Source: Sabellastarte sp. h YS-2021 (Eukaryota; Annelida; Polychaeta; Sabellida; Sabellidae). From it: 64,000 nucleotides of DNA. Of the stretch, positions 11,206 to 23,230 are shown in pieces. The stretch covers positions 9,105,454 to 9,169,453 of the forward strand of contig OZ024938.1 in the NCBI GenBank assembly GCA_964017235.1. The letters run 5' to 3'. Below the pieces are notes generated by a model. That model had not been told where the DNA came from and did no database searches. It saw nothing but the letters and a program-made list of their open reading frames with translations. The translations under genes were made by a program, and so were the position numbers. Position 1 is the stretch's first letter; every line of letters starts with the position of its first letter.

Positions 11206-14200
11206 GAAAGGGGGTTAATAATCCTGATACAATTCAGTAATAATCAGACTGTGCTATTGACCCTGCTCTCTTGTCTTTTGACCCACTGTCTGACCTAAAC
11301 CTCTAGGGCCCCCCCCTCCGTCTCCTTCTTTGGGCAAATCTTGCTCTGAACCTCATTACCATGCTATCCAACTCTGTATTTTCATAACAGAGTTGAAGAA
11401 GCAACAGTTTTGTATGCATCAGCTTAATTTTCAAGTTAATTGTCGATCCATGCTGGTCAAAGTACAAATGGTTAACCGATTTGATTGTTCTAGTGACACC
11501 TATTTATAGGGATCCAGGTCAGATTATGCGGAAATTGGGAAAAACAGCAGTTGGATTGACAAAAAAGTTATTCAGCAATCTCTTCAATCTTTTTTGCATC
11601 ATATACCTGATCTTTTCCATTGTACACCCATTAAGGGTGGTTGTAAACATGATAGGGGGTGATCATATTGATTGTCCATCATACATTTTTTTCAAAGTAT
11701 CAGGATATGATTGCAAACCTTATCGGAGACCTATCGAATGATCATAAACCCTAAAATCCAATCCATAACTTGATTGCAAACATTTTCTCGACACAGACGA
11801 AACAGCTAAAAAAAAGGAAAATCGAAATCAGGAGGTTAATGTTCAGATCAGTATAATGGAACAGCCTTATGATTTTGTCTATATCTTTGTTTATTTAAGA
11901 TCTGTGGTTGTAACTCTACATCATGTAATGCCTTTGTAATTGGAGAAGTTTCAACAGTTCTGTGTGCAAGCATGAAATTAGCTTAGCCCATGAAGGTAGG
12001 GTGGCAAGTCACACTCATTGATTTACATAAGTGGTATATTTTCTTGGAAAAAAGTGGACTTTTCAAGAGAAACTAGCATATTTGGTTAAATGCACAGTAT
12101 ATTTTGAAACAAACTACCATTCAGCTTTTAATACATTGAACTGAAACCAGTAAGATATTTCCATGCGAACATTTTTAACCAAGATGAGATGGCAGAATTT
12201 CCTGTAAATAGTCAAAACAGATAATATAATTCCTGTTATGCATCAAGGATAACTATTGTGAATATTTAGTTGGAGCAGATTTTGTGACCATTATGGCTAT
12301 GATGAACGATAAAACCCTCATATCGCGTGAAGGAATTCCAGTGAGTGGGGGATGGGAGAGGAGAGGGGGACCAAATCTGTTACTATGTTTTCTGAATGAT
12401 TAGTTTGTGTTCCATAATGTTACACTTGTATTGTGTGATAAATAAAAGCTAACATTTCAGTGATCTATTTTTTCTCTTCAAATAATGATTTCTCTTTGAG
12501 GCATCTCCCATTACGGACATAACGTGGTGGGGGACGTCCCCCACTACGTACATACCATCGCGCGCACTCACTTCAGCACTGAGGATGCTCCTCTTTCATT
12601 TCCAAAGCCTTCAGCGGTAACTAAACTGGTGGTAAATGGGCGATAATTGAGTATATGCAGTTGCGGGACTTCGTTTTTACATTAAATCTCAGTTTAAGTA
12701 ATCATAACTTTCTTATTTCTGGTCCACTTTGTATACTTTTTTCACCATTATCTTCAGAGTAATGATCTGCATTCTGCCACAGTTATTTTGACAAATTCAT
12801 AACAATATAGACGCCAATTATTATCTACAGAATAAACGGCCAGTTGTATCACTTTAGTGACAATATAAAGTGACAGAGTTAATTAAATGTTCGTTCCCAG
12901 GTTACCGATTACCGGATATGCAGCCACGCCACGGTAACTTAGATTTTCTTCCAAAAAGCTATACCACTTTTCACGTTTCCACTGCCCTTAGATAATAAAT
13001 TTCAAGCATCAGATTTGGGTTTGGATGTGTTCATTTTTAACCCAGAAACTGTAACTTATATTTCTAAAACATTTAAAGTTGCAGCTAAGGAGATTTGACC
13101 ACCATCCAGAATCTAAGCTGTATCATCAACAAATTTTGTTCATTTAAATTCTGTATCTCCAATAGCTGTTCGTTTGATACTTCTATTTTGTACAATTATT
13201 ATACACAGAATTGGTACACATAAAAAATGGTAAGGAACAAGACAAAGGTCGAAGTTGGGATTTTACATCGCATTCAAAAGATGGTGATAGGAGCAAGAGG
13301 TCTCTCTTTTACAACCTCTCTTTATATAAAAAAGTCTGATAAAAATCCAAGCTGATGGATATTAGCTGTTGATTTCTGTGTTAAAAGGCTTTATCCGTTT
13401 GATAAAATTGTAAGTTGGGAAAAAAAATTCATTTGCTAAAACATACATATTTAACATACATGTACATCTACAAATATGAGTTACAACTAAAACTACTCAA
13501 ACAGGATTAAAAATACTAAAACTGGTTAACTAAAATATCCACAAAATAAATGTTTCCACTGATGAAGCAGTGTTAATATTATGAAATGGTTACAATCTAA
13601 CACCAATGCAGGTTAGCCTCACAGAACAATTTGCATAAAGTACTCATACAGAGCCTAGAGTAAATAAAGTGCACATACATGTGAGGTATTTCTTTACATT
13701 GCAACTACATTAATTATTAAAAGTATAAGTAATGCTGTTTATATTTATAATTGTTAACACATAGAAGGGGTTTTAATTGCTAGTAAACCCCCACTACTGC
13801 CAGAAATGGTGGTTAAAATGGGTCAACCAGGGAGGAGAGGAATTAATTTTTTTTCATCCATTCACTTCAATGACTACACATAAACAACAGATTGCGCCAA
13901 AAGTGAGTTGAGCCCCCTTGTGAATTGTAGTTGAACTACAACCAAAATTTAATGTACCAGTCAAAAGCTTCCTGCCATGCTCACAATCTGGGTACATTCA
14001 GGGAGATCTGGGAGCACATCCTGGAGAACTATGTAGGTGTCTAGGGTAGCACAAGCATCAGACTGTGAAGGGTTAAAACAATGTTTAGTTTTGGGGTGAA
14101 AAGCTTACAAACCACAAGATTTGACCCACAACTGACCATCCCAGTCTGCTCTTGTACTACCATTGGAAGTGGAACTGCAAAGAAGGGAGAATTTTATACA

Positions 14201-15380
14201 AACCAGCCAGGGGCCTCTCAATGAAAGCATTTGTAAAATAGCAAAATAACCGATTCTACCCCATGACAAAACAACAATACTTTTACTAAAGTTTTCGGGG
14301 AGTAAATACTAGCAGCACTTGTTTAGTAGTTGTTATACTGTTAGCAGTGATTATATTGTCGTTAGACATTCCACCCAGATCAACAATGTTAATTCAAATG
14401 TCCCAATTATTGTAAAATATGATGAAATTACACACAACCTCACTGGTGAACACTTCAATAGCTTTGTTTTATACAATCATGATAACTTTATATTAAGTTG
14501 GATGTAGAGAACGGAGAGTTTTGCACAATACGTAACTACAGGGTCTGAGTTTTGTTTAAATTGGAGGCCATTTTTACGAAATAAAATAACCAACAGTAAA
14601 CTAACTAAGGTTTGGATTTTCACAAGAGTTTGTAAACTAAGGCTTAGCTAAGTGCTAAAACAAATTGTTAGCAGAATGACGGCCTTGATTTACAGACCCC
14701 TGGTTCCTGTATCAATAGTGGTAGTTACACTCAGCAGCAGAACAAAAAAATAATATCTTTTTGTTCAACTTATTGAGAACATCTTACTTTGTCCAATCTT
14801 ATAAGATAACAATTTAAATAAATAAGTGTTAAATAAATAAAAATATGCATCAGTTTAAAGTTTTAAAATTATTTATTATCACTCACAAAATAAAATTTTT
14901 GCCTTTGAAATAAATTTCAAAATCAAATATTACTTCGTTTTAATATCAATATGTAATGTTTTAATGCCCAGTCTACATAATGGCAATAACATAATACAAT
15001 TAATTTACCATAAAAGCCCACAGAATTTACTTATTCACCACAGTCAGTTCTACAGTATATGGCAATTCAGAAGTGAAGGTAACCATAGGCAATACCTATT
15101 TAGTTTATAGTTCATGCATTTATAATAAGTGACATGTGTACACAATACACATAAACAATGATGATCTTTATAAGAAACACCCAGTCCACAAAGGGCTTAT
15201 TTGTCAATGTAATTACAGAAAATGTTACCTGTGTGGAAACTAGTTCAAATTAAATCTGTAGACAGATTTAGCAGTTTCTCCAAACATTTATTTCACTTAA
15301 AATAATTACCAATTTTATTCATTGGTGATTGTGTCACATGTACAGTCAGTTTTCTCATGTTCCAGGCTTTCTCTATGGAC
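11206..15380. other. Non-coding stretch with one GC palindrome
   Basis: There are no genes or identifiable transposons. At 12527-12544 there is an 18-base perfect palindrome, 'gtgggggacgtcccccac', extendable outward by a further paired 'acgt' on each side after one mismatch. The segments at 10005-10150 and 12255-12340 share short blocks ('gtga.tatttagt.ggagcaga', 'gtgaagga.tt') and may be old copies of one repeat. Confidence 0.45.
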
Positions 15381-15383
15381 ACA

Positions 15384-16152
15384 TGTCATGGCAGAAAGTC
15401 CAATCTGGTAGAATTTCAAATTCTACCAGTAAAAAGTCCAATCAAGGAGATTTTGGTATTGCTCTGGGGTCCGAAATCTAATAAATAAAACCATATACAG
15501 ATTGGTCATCACAGCAGGAATAATAAACATTCTTTATAGTGGTGAAGACTTGGCTGAAAAAAGAAATGTGCATTTTCCTAACTGTTTCACCATACATGTT
15601 GAAGCTCTGGATAAGGGGACAGTACAAGCTTTATATAATGAGACCAACTGGGTGATTGTGACAAACAAATGGCACTGTAGAAGCATAGGTGTTAAGTGCT
15701 CAACTAAATGTCATGTAGGAAGTGACTGCTGTCCAAATGTAATTGACTAAAACTGTATTTTGTTTAACATTGGTTATAGGACATTTAACTGTTACATCAG
15801 TTAGTGATGTCCATGTTATCGTGTTTTGTGTAACATTTGTTATAGGACATTTAACTCTTACATCAGTTAGTAATGTCCATGTTACAGATTTCCCTTAAAA
15901 ATGGTGGTATTTGATGTTGATTGTAAAATTATTTTAATAGACTGAAAATTTCAGTTTTGAACTGTCATCTTCTGCCAGTAGTACCAAGTTTATTAGATTT
16001 CGGACCCCAGAGCAGTACCTAAATCTCCTTGATTGGAGTTTCTACCAGTAGAAAGTCCAATTGGAGTTTCTACCAAGTTTATCTTCTACTGGTAGAAACT
16101 CCAGTTGGACTTTCTACCGGTTGAATTTCAAATTGGACTTTCTACCATGACA
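15384..16152. mobile_element. MITE with long, iterated terminal inverted repeats
   Basis: The ends are 'TGTCATGGCAGAAAGTCCAA' on the left and the inverted 'TTGGACTTTCTACCATGACA' on the right. The inverted similarity continues inward through '(a)aatcaaggagattt.ggta.tgctctggggtccgaaatctaataaa' (left arm to about 15488, right arm from about 15985). The right arm is longer because a 'tctaccagtagaaa.tccaatt' motif is iterated there. Inside, 15772-15890 holds a direct duplication of about 66 bases ('ggttataggacatttaact'). There is no transposase. The 82-codon frame at 15502-15750 is not considered a gene. Confidence 0.85.
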
Positions 16153-16536
16153 CATATATATAAACATCTTAAGTCAGGTTCCATAATTTTCAAAACTTTA
16201 TCCTTGTTAGAAATATCTTTAAAATTTGTAGAGGATTTTGACATTTGATTCATCCAGATGTTCTCAATAGAATGAATACAGTTTATATTGACAAACAAAA
16301 TCAAGCTCAACTTTAATTTAATTAGGCCAGACCAGTAAAAAAATGCTTCTTTCGTTTAAAAGGGTAAAGCTGAACTGACCTGTCTTGATAGCTATGCAAA
16401 CATCCAGTTGGAATCTTGCAGTTAAGCGTCATTAATATCTTGACATGCTGAGATTTACATATTTTTCAGTTTCAAAAACTTGCTTGAATTGCCCATTTGA
16501 CATAAATTTATGTTTAATTCTTTAAGGCTTCTTTCA

Positions 16537-16719
16537 GGAGCCATAGTGGCAGAGTGGTAACACTCTCGCCTCCCACCTCTGAGGCCGGGGTTCGGTTCCC
16601 GGCCTGGCCTCAACCTTGACCAACTGTATGTACTGGTTTCCTCTGCCCTTCCAACTACCTGTCGTGATATGACCTGTACAGTGTTGAAAGCAACGTAAAA
16701 CCCCAAATAAATAAATAAA
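16537..16719 (+). mobile_element. SINE family 1 with tRNA-like head and perfect TSD
   Basis: The head contains a pol III A box ('tggcagagtgg') and a B box ('ggttcggttcc'), spaced as in a tRNA. The central core ('gtgggaaagc...ttacagta') is deleted between 'ggcctggcctca' and 'accttgaccaactg'. The 3' part runs to (AAAT)n. The copy is flanked by a perfect 15-base duplication, 'TTAAGGCTTCTTTCA', at 16522-16536 and 16720-16734. It is pol III-derived and would need LINE enzymes to move. Confidence 0.95.
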
Positions 16720-17249
16720 TTAAGGCTTCTTTCAAATCAATTTTCATTTTTTTAAGAAATTTACTTCTAAAATTCCTAATATCGCAAAAGTTAACTGTTT
16801 AATTATGCCTAGAACTGTTAGGCTTGCTTTTCAAGATTTGAAACAAGCTTTTAGGATAACAATCCTTTCTCAGTTTCAAACTTAAGTACTTTCCTTGAAA
16901 ATTTGTGGTCTTTCAAGTTTTGCTAATGAGTTTCACAATCGATACATATTAATTTATCTTCTGTGTTTTGTTTGCATCCAACTAGCCTTGCTTAATGCTA
17001 TAATTTGTACCATATCTTATACAAACAGGCACACAGGTATTTGGTATTCATGAAACACTCGTATATGTTATGAGATATAAGCTCATCAAACAGCTGTTTG
17101 CTAATGTTAAAGCCGGTATATATGATTACATGATATAAACTGAATCATCATTATTTGAACTGACCCCTAATTGCAGAGAAACTTGAGCCTTTAGTATGGC
17201 TAGCATCCGTCCAAAATCAGCACTCCTGCTATCAATTTGTGGTTTATTT

Positions 17250-17535
17250 TGGACACACACCTCTGTATTTTTTTTTTTTTTTTTTTGGAATGTTCTTCTG
17301 ATTTCATTTTAGCCAATGCAAAATTTCCTTTTTGTTCAGGGCAGAGTATAAATGTTGTCTAAAGTGAACAACTTGACTTTTCACACTCACACTATTTATC
17401 ACCAGTTGCCATTTGTTAAACCACTGGTCAACATAAATGAGTTTCAGGTCTTTTTTTATTATTCTGCTATAATTGCAATATCTTCAGCATATGGCAAATA
17501 GTCGCATTAATATCCTCTATTTTGACCCCTTCTGT
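17250..17535 (-). pseudogene. LINE reverse transcriptase fragment
   Basis: The minus strand reads 'LPYAEDIAIIAE', corresponding to the RT catalytic 'YADD(I)' block with the second Asp position altered (AED). It continues with 'WFNKWQLVIN' and 'KSQVVHFR', the conserved region that follows in LINE ORF2 proteins. Frames shift and stops occur. It is probably part of the same degenerate minus-strand LINE as 18070-18470. A 20-base T run at about 17267-17286 interrupts it. Confidence 0.65.
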
Positions 17536-17544
17536 TAAAACTGT

Positions 17545-17641
17545 TTGAGACAAAGACTTAACCGAGCCAAAAGGCTCAGATTTGAGCCGGAGACTCAGCC
17601 TGAGACTGGGTTAAGTCTGAGACCTTCATGAAATCCACCCC
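17545..17641. mobile_element. MITE right-end fragment ('CCGCCCCAG' family)
   Basis: About 95 bases, from 'tttgagacaaagacttaa' through 'gactgggttaagtctgag' to 'ttcatgaaatccacccca'. They match the terminal arm of the MITE at 62211-62669. The other arm was not found nearby. Confidence 0.55.
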
Positions 17642-18069
17642 AATATATTAAACATATATGTCTGTAATTTAGGGGAACGTTTGGGTCTTTGTCTTTTCCC
17701 TTTCAAACAGATGTCATACATGATTTGAGCCACAAATCCTGTATGTAACCATGTGTGAAACATTTAATAAATAATGGTGTTTCAGTGTGTAGAATTCCAG
17801 ATATTCTAAGTACTTCATTACTACAATCATGTTGTTGTTTTAGTGTTCTTACCATGTCATTTACCTCTGGGACTGGTATGCAGCAATTTCACAAGTGTTT
17901 ATAATCAGATACGTGAATTTTGTCCATAAGGAGTAAGTTAGAATGATATTACATACCTTGTCATTGTCATAGTACCCATCTTAATTATATAAGCCCTTAA
18001 AATCACTGTTTGGGTTTGTTACCTAAAGCTCTAAAATAATAGTTACTTATTTTGCATAAATTTATCAAA

Positions 18070-18470
18070 GTTTGATTGACATATCTTACATTCAATAAGA
18101 AGTATTGTGTTGGTACTGATACATCTCCCATATTTTCTAAATTATTGTTTCTTATCTTTTATATCATCTCCAGTGCAGTTAGGTCATGGCTCCAATACGG
18201 TTTGCTTAATTTTAAACTAATTTTAGAAAGAGTTCCACTTTTTATATCAATATATTTGTCTATTTCTGTAAAGACAAGACTACATTGCCTGTCATATAAA
18301 TGGTTAATATTCCCCTTTATATTAAGATTTGACTCAAAGTCATTGATAAGCTGATTTATGCTTACCTGCTAATTATCATTAGTCATAAAATTATCAATGG
18401 TATTGGAATGATATTTTCTTGGATTCCAAATAATTAAATTTGCCTGATTTTGAGTGTCAAGAGTTTTGAC
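18070..18470 (-). pseudogene. LINE ORF2 linker between endonuclease and RT
   Basis: The minus strand encodes a continuous stretch resembling the endonuclease-RT linker of LINEs: 'INQLINDFESNL', 'LYDRQCSLVFTEIDKYI', 'KLSKPYWSHDLTALEM'. The 'KPYW...LT.L' motif is typical of that linker. It sits upstream, on the same strand, of the RT fragment at 17250-17535, so the two are probably remains of one copy with the intervening RT decayed. Confidence 0.5.
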
Positions 18471-18574
18471 TACTTGTTTCTCAGTAGCAAGAGACAATGA
18501 TCTGTTTTAAGTGTGATAACTGATGGATCAGGATACCCTCTCTAGTATGACCGTGTTTACTTCCAAGATTGAAG

Positions 18575-18690
18575 TAGTCTAATCATCTAATCTAATCAGG
18601 ACTTTTATAGGGCTTAATCTCCAGCATTTGGCACACTCTAAGGTGCAGCTTAACATAAATATATTGGATAATCATCGAACCATGCGCATA
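18575..18690 (-). mobile_element. CR1/L2-like LINE 3' end, solo tail
   Basis: On the minus strand this reads 'tgcaccttagagtgtgcc', then 'gagattaagccctataaaag', then a (ATTAG)n-type tail. The same signature ends the other LINE copies here (22200, 26335, 30505, 47745, 54765). Only the extreme 3' end is present, as expected of a heavily 5'-truncated insertion. Confidence 0.8.
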
Positions 18691-18889
18691 GCCCGGTTAT
18701 ACCAAAGAAGATATAGAGGAGTTGAGTGGCTCAGGAGGATAAACTTTCGCAAACTGGTAGGCTTTGAATGTTTTTTTCCTGAAGGAGGAAACTGAGGTTA
18801 CTGTGATACTTAAAACACAATATGACTGTGGAATAGATTCATAAAAATGGATAACAATTGTTTAACAAAATCAATATTCCTTTAGGAAA

Positions 18890-19400
18890 TGTAAAGGAAA
18901 TTTTTAGTAAACTAAATTTCGATAATGAATATTACCTGAAACGAATTGTTGATATTAAAAAGGCAAAGACTCTTTGTTTAAACTTGCAGAACATGAATGG
19001 AAGCAAGATGTTGAATCAAAACCAAAGTTAAGACTTTACAAATTTTTTAAAACCAATTTAAAACCGGCAAATCCTCTTTAGGCTTACTGGCCATGATATA
19101 AACGTTCCCTCATTCTACAGTTTAGAAATAGGGTGTTACCCTTAAGCATAGAAACTGGAAGATGTCACCTCATTGGAGATTCACAAAAAAAGAATATAGA
19201 AAATTTAACATTGAAGAAAGAACATGCCACATATGTAATACAGATTCTGTGAAAGATGATATTCATTTTCTTTGTAAATTCTATATATTTAGGGAGCCAA
19301 GAGATATAATGTTGAATGAGATATGTCTTAAAATAAAAAAAAATGCAAGTTTGACTGATCAAGAAAAAATTTAAGGTAAAATTTCAAAAAGTGTTTTGAG
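18890..19400 (+). pseudogene. LINE ORF2 C-terminal fragment with Cys/His motif
   Basis: The plus strand, across two frame changes, reads 'KLRLYKFFKTNLKP', 'QFRNRVLPLSIETGR', then the open segment 19162-19374 with 'SPHWRFTKKEYRKFNIEERTCHICN' and 'DDIHFLCKFYIFRE'. This matches the region after the RT in several LINE lineages, where a C..C...H...C zinc-binding motif follows a 'RF..G..PL..E.GR(Y/W)' block. A downstream AATAAA lies at about 19600. No upstream RT is attached. Confidence 0.6.
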
Positions 19401-19479
19401 AAATTTTGAGAATTTCTTAATTGATTATTTAAAGACAACCTGGAGTATTAGGCAAAGTATAGTCCATAGATAAATTCGT

Positions 19480-20600
19480 ATAATTTTCTATTTTCTTGTA
19501 TGTTGATTTTGATATTTATTCTGTCATTATTTTCCACATTTAAATTAAATGTAATTCTGTTACATAACAAAGTATGTAATTGTAACATGTTCAACCATCA
19601 AATAAAATGTTATGTATTTGAAAGTGACTTATAAGTTCATTGGGGGCTGGGCAATTTGTTTTATTTTATTTAAAAACATGTGTTTTGTGAATTGCATGTC
19701 AATATAATAAATGAATAAAAAGGTACCAGGTGTAAATTGAATTAATTGATATTATCATGAGCTGTAAGGATATAATCCACCACACTCTTTTCCTCTGGTG
19801 ATGAAAAATGTGTAGCCATTTACATCTGCATCTGCAATTCTACCATTTAATATAGACATTTTGCAATTTTGGCAAAAATTCAGTATTTAGCATTGAAATC
19901 ACCATATATGAAAATAGTCTCACATTTGTTGTTTAAACACAGTAAGGATGTCGGTCACATGAAAAATTCATTACTATTTGTACATATAAAGTTAACAGGT
20001 GATAAGACATACATTAACACACATGTTACTGTTGAGTTGAACTCCCATTATGCACATTCAAATCTTTGTCAGTCTCTTCAATTTTGAATTTTGATAACGT
20101 TGAGCTATATCCACTCCTCCAGAGCCATTCCTAGTATTTAAACACATAAGGTCCATTGAATACATGATATTTCTAATTGTTAAACTCGACCACAATATCA
20201 CCAACTAAATGATTTTGTACACAGAATATGTCACTAATAATTATTGATTATTTAATTTCTTAAACTACAATTAGATAAGTACTAATTTTGGATTGGGTTT
20301 TGTCCTGGCGGTGTTGTCCATTCTAGGAAGTAGTTGCTGAAATTTTATGGCAGCTGTCATGCCCTGTGATTATTGTTCATTACTCAATACGACAAGTGAA
20401 AAATAGGTGATAGATGGTGATGTAATGTAACTGGCCTCTGTCTGCTTGCAGCAGGTGTACTTCAGTACAGTCCATTGATGTTCAGTCTTTAAATGCATGC
20501 TGTCAAAAGGCTTGTGCTTCTATATATCATTGTTCTAAGTGCAAGCTCTAGCAAGGCTCTTGTTTCTATAGATCACTCTTTTTCTCATCTGGACTTTCAT
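19480..20600. other. Non-coding stretch, nothing recognised
   Basis: AT-rich sequence without a supported gene, RNA or transposon end. Short frames near 19869-20087 have no recognisable domain. Confidence 0.4.
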
Positions 20601-20605
20601 AAATT

Positions 20606-20693
20606 CTGGCATAGCATGACCAGTTCACATGTGATCACTGAAGTAAAGCAGCAATGGGCTAGGTTAGTACTGAGATGGGTGACCGTCTGGATG
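20606..20693 (+). pseudogene. 5S rRNA-like segment (pseudogene or 5S-derived SINE head)
   Basis: The segment follows eukaryotic 5S rRNA from about its first third onward: '...gatcactgaagtaaagcagc', 'ggttagtactgagatgggtg', 'accgtctgg'. The pol III internal control region is recognisable (A box 'aagcagcaatggg', C box 'gatgggtgaccgtctgg'). The 5' third is poorly conserved and the 3' end is missing, so this is not a functional 5S gene. Either a decayed 5S pseudogene or the head of a 5S-derived SINE (SINE3 type) would explain it. I saw no second copy in the window. Confidence 0.85.
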
Positions 20694-20699
20694 TATTCA

Positions 20700-21770
20700 C
20701 TTATGAATTTATTTTTGTCACTAAACTCTTATAAAATCTGGTACACTGCTTGTGCCTCTGACTTTGTTGCTCGTCTCGCAGATCAGAACAAATTTCACAA
20801 AATTTTAGTTTTGAGGTGTATTTTTACCATTTCAAAGTGATCTGGGAATAACTGAGACGTCCATGTACAGTAATTTCACCTGGAATGGATGCCTAGACTG
20901 TTTCTAGCAGGCCAATGTCATGACTCAATATATATCCAACGGGTTCTTTGCAGATCACCTACACTTAGTCATTCTTAAGGTAGTTCGTCAAAACAGTCTG
21001 TATGTTTCTGTGGTGAATTATTTCTGTGTGGATATATGAGCTGTTAAACATTTGCTATTTTGATTGTTCTTCAGTAATCCAGCGTTGTGAGTGCAAAATT
21101 TTTTAAGTGTAATTTTTTCTAAATTAGACCATCTGAAAAAAAAATTATCTTAAGAAGACAAAAATTAAATTTAAAATATCAAACAATCTAATTTTTATGA
21201 TAACCATTTTTTTTTCATTTAATTAAATATAGGAAACACATACTTTTATCATCCTAAAGATGTACTTCTAGGCTACATGGTTGTAGGAATACATATAATG
21301 GCTGTCAGACTTAAAATGAACTTCATTGCTTGTTGTTTTTATCATAGTTGTAGGTCAAGAGAGTATGACATCGGGCTTCTATTTGCATTGGTATCGCCTG
21401 ACACACAAATATTTTTTTCTGTGTTTCCAGTGTGTTCATTGTTGTTATATATGTAGAGTGACATATACGTATGAGTTTGTTACATTCAATTTCAAGTTTC
21501 CTATGTAATAAATCTGTTGATTACATTATATGTTGTCAGGAATCCCAAGCTGTTTTGGGGAGCCTTGATGGTGTTTTCTGTGGTTTCGTTGAACTGGTAC
21601 CACCAAAGCAAGTTGAAACTTGAAGGATAGAACATAATGTCTCAGAATATATCTTATCTAGCCAGAACCTTCAACATTACGCCAAATGTAAACAAAAGTA
21701 AGTCTTCACAATATCAGTTTATAGAATGGGAAAATTAACCGAGTAATGCATATTTTTAAATTTTGTGCCT
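20700..21770. other. Non-coding stretch, nothing recognised
   Basis: No gene, RNA or transposon end could be supported here. A few poly-A/poly-T runs lie at 21137-21215. Confidence 0.4.
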
Positions 21771-21774
21771 CTTA

Positions 21775-22200
21775 AAAATAGCTATGTTTTGAACATCACT
21801 CTGTGTTGAAGTACTTACAAAATGGCTATCCCGAATACTTGAAAACCTTTCTAAAACCTAAACACAGTGGGTGTAATATTTTTGAAAGTCAAGCCAATGT
21901 CCCATACTTTGCTACATCAGTATATAAGTCTACTAAGCATTTTGGTCTCAGCTTTGTATATGGTTTACCAAAGACATGGAATGTTCATTCAGCCACAAAG
22001 GTCTCCTCATTCAGAGAGAAGTTAAAAACCTACCTATTTGCAAAAGCTTATTCAACCTAGTTTTTCATTTTTGCCAAGGTGCTGACCCTTGCTATATCTC
22101 TGGTGAATGATTATGGGTCTCTTCTTTTCTACATAATGCACCTTAGAGCCTGTCTTTAAGATAGAGATTAAATGCTATAAAAGTACAATTAGAATCTTGA
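21775..22200 (+). mobile_element. CR1/L2-like LINE, 5'-truncated 3' copy
   Basis: The open segment 21803-22060 matches the C-terminus of the LINE at 45985-47745 along its length: 'LKYLQNGYPEYLKTFL', 'KSTKHFGLSFVYGLPKTWN', 'SFREKLKTYLFAKAYST'. It is followed by the shared 3' UTR ('gcaccttagagc', 'gagattaaatgctataaaag') and an 'attagaatc' tail. Only the last part of ORF2 is present. Confidence 0.85.
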
Positions 22201-22209
22201 AAGAAGACA

Positions 22210-23230
22210 AATCAAAACAATCTGAGTTCAGAGGATGTGAATTGTTCGTTATGTCTTCTCAAGTGATAAAATTTAAACAAATATGAACAAGATGGTTGTT
22301 TTATTTTTATTATCCATCACTTTGCTGCAATAACAAGTAAAATAAATCCATATTTATGGAAAATCCACAGCAATAAGCTCTGGCATGTATCCAAAGTTAC
22401 AGGCACCAGGAAATACAGAAAATTTCAATTTAATTCAAATATTTTCATCAAAACTGTAGTAATTATTTGTTGTTTTATCGGTAATTATCAATCTATAATT
22501 AGTCTATACTTAAAGTGTTATTGTTTTGTAATATCCATACTGTTATTTTTAATTTCTTCATATATATTTGGCTGAAGTAATCAATTTATTTATATCTCTG
22601 CCATTTTGAGCAGAAGCTCTGTGGAAACACCTTTCTAATGTTGTATATAAGATATTTGTAGCTTAAAGAATTAACAAAATATATATGAATTTTCAGCATT
22701 TGTTGATGTATTTGTAACAGGGTGTTAGGAAAACAAAAAAAATACCCAGACTGTTTTTTTGTTTTTTTTTAATTTTGATTAAATATATTCTGTGGTGGAT
22801 AATTAAATAAGTTCACTTTTTAAAAATAACTTAAACTAACTTAAATAAGATACATGTGAAGCTGTGTAATTCACTTCCAACACTGTTAACACAATATAGG
22901 ATGATTGTGAGGGCTGTACCAGAAGAAACTGTCCTAGGGCAGATCTATTGCACGGCTTGGGGGCCTCAACCAATGTAATTTATTCATTTTAATGGTGACT
23001 GATTGTGTTATGGACCTTTAACCCGAATGGTTCCTAGCCGTATACAGTTCTGTCCATGGGCTGTAAACCCTGACTCAGTGCTATCAAACACATTATATTC
23101 TGTTAATTATCTAATTCAATTATGCATAATTGTATCAAATGTTCAAAAACTAATCCAGTAATATCAAGCAATTTTAGTTCTAAAACATGAGTACAAAGTT
23201 ACCTGGTGTTATCTGGTGACATTGCCCTAA
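22210..23230. other. Non-coding stretch, nothing recognised
   Basis: AT-rich sequence lying directly before a LINE. The segment around 22900-23080 is less AT-rich but shows no recognisable protein or repeat end. Confidence 0.35.

Noticed and set aside
15502-15750. 82-codon frame with several Cys
   Set aside because: It lies entirely inside the loop of a foldback-type MITE; no family recognised.
16537-16620. Possible tRNA gene
   Set aside because: A and B boxes are present but the segment does not fold as a complete tRNA and continues into a SINE body with a target-site duplication.
20493-20840. 115-codon frame across the 5S-like segment
   Set aside because: It reads through a non-coding RNA-derived sequence and has no recognisable domain.
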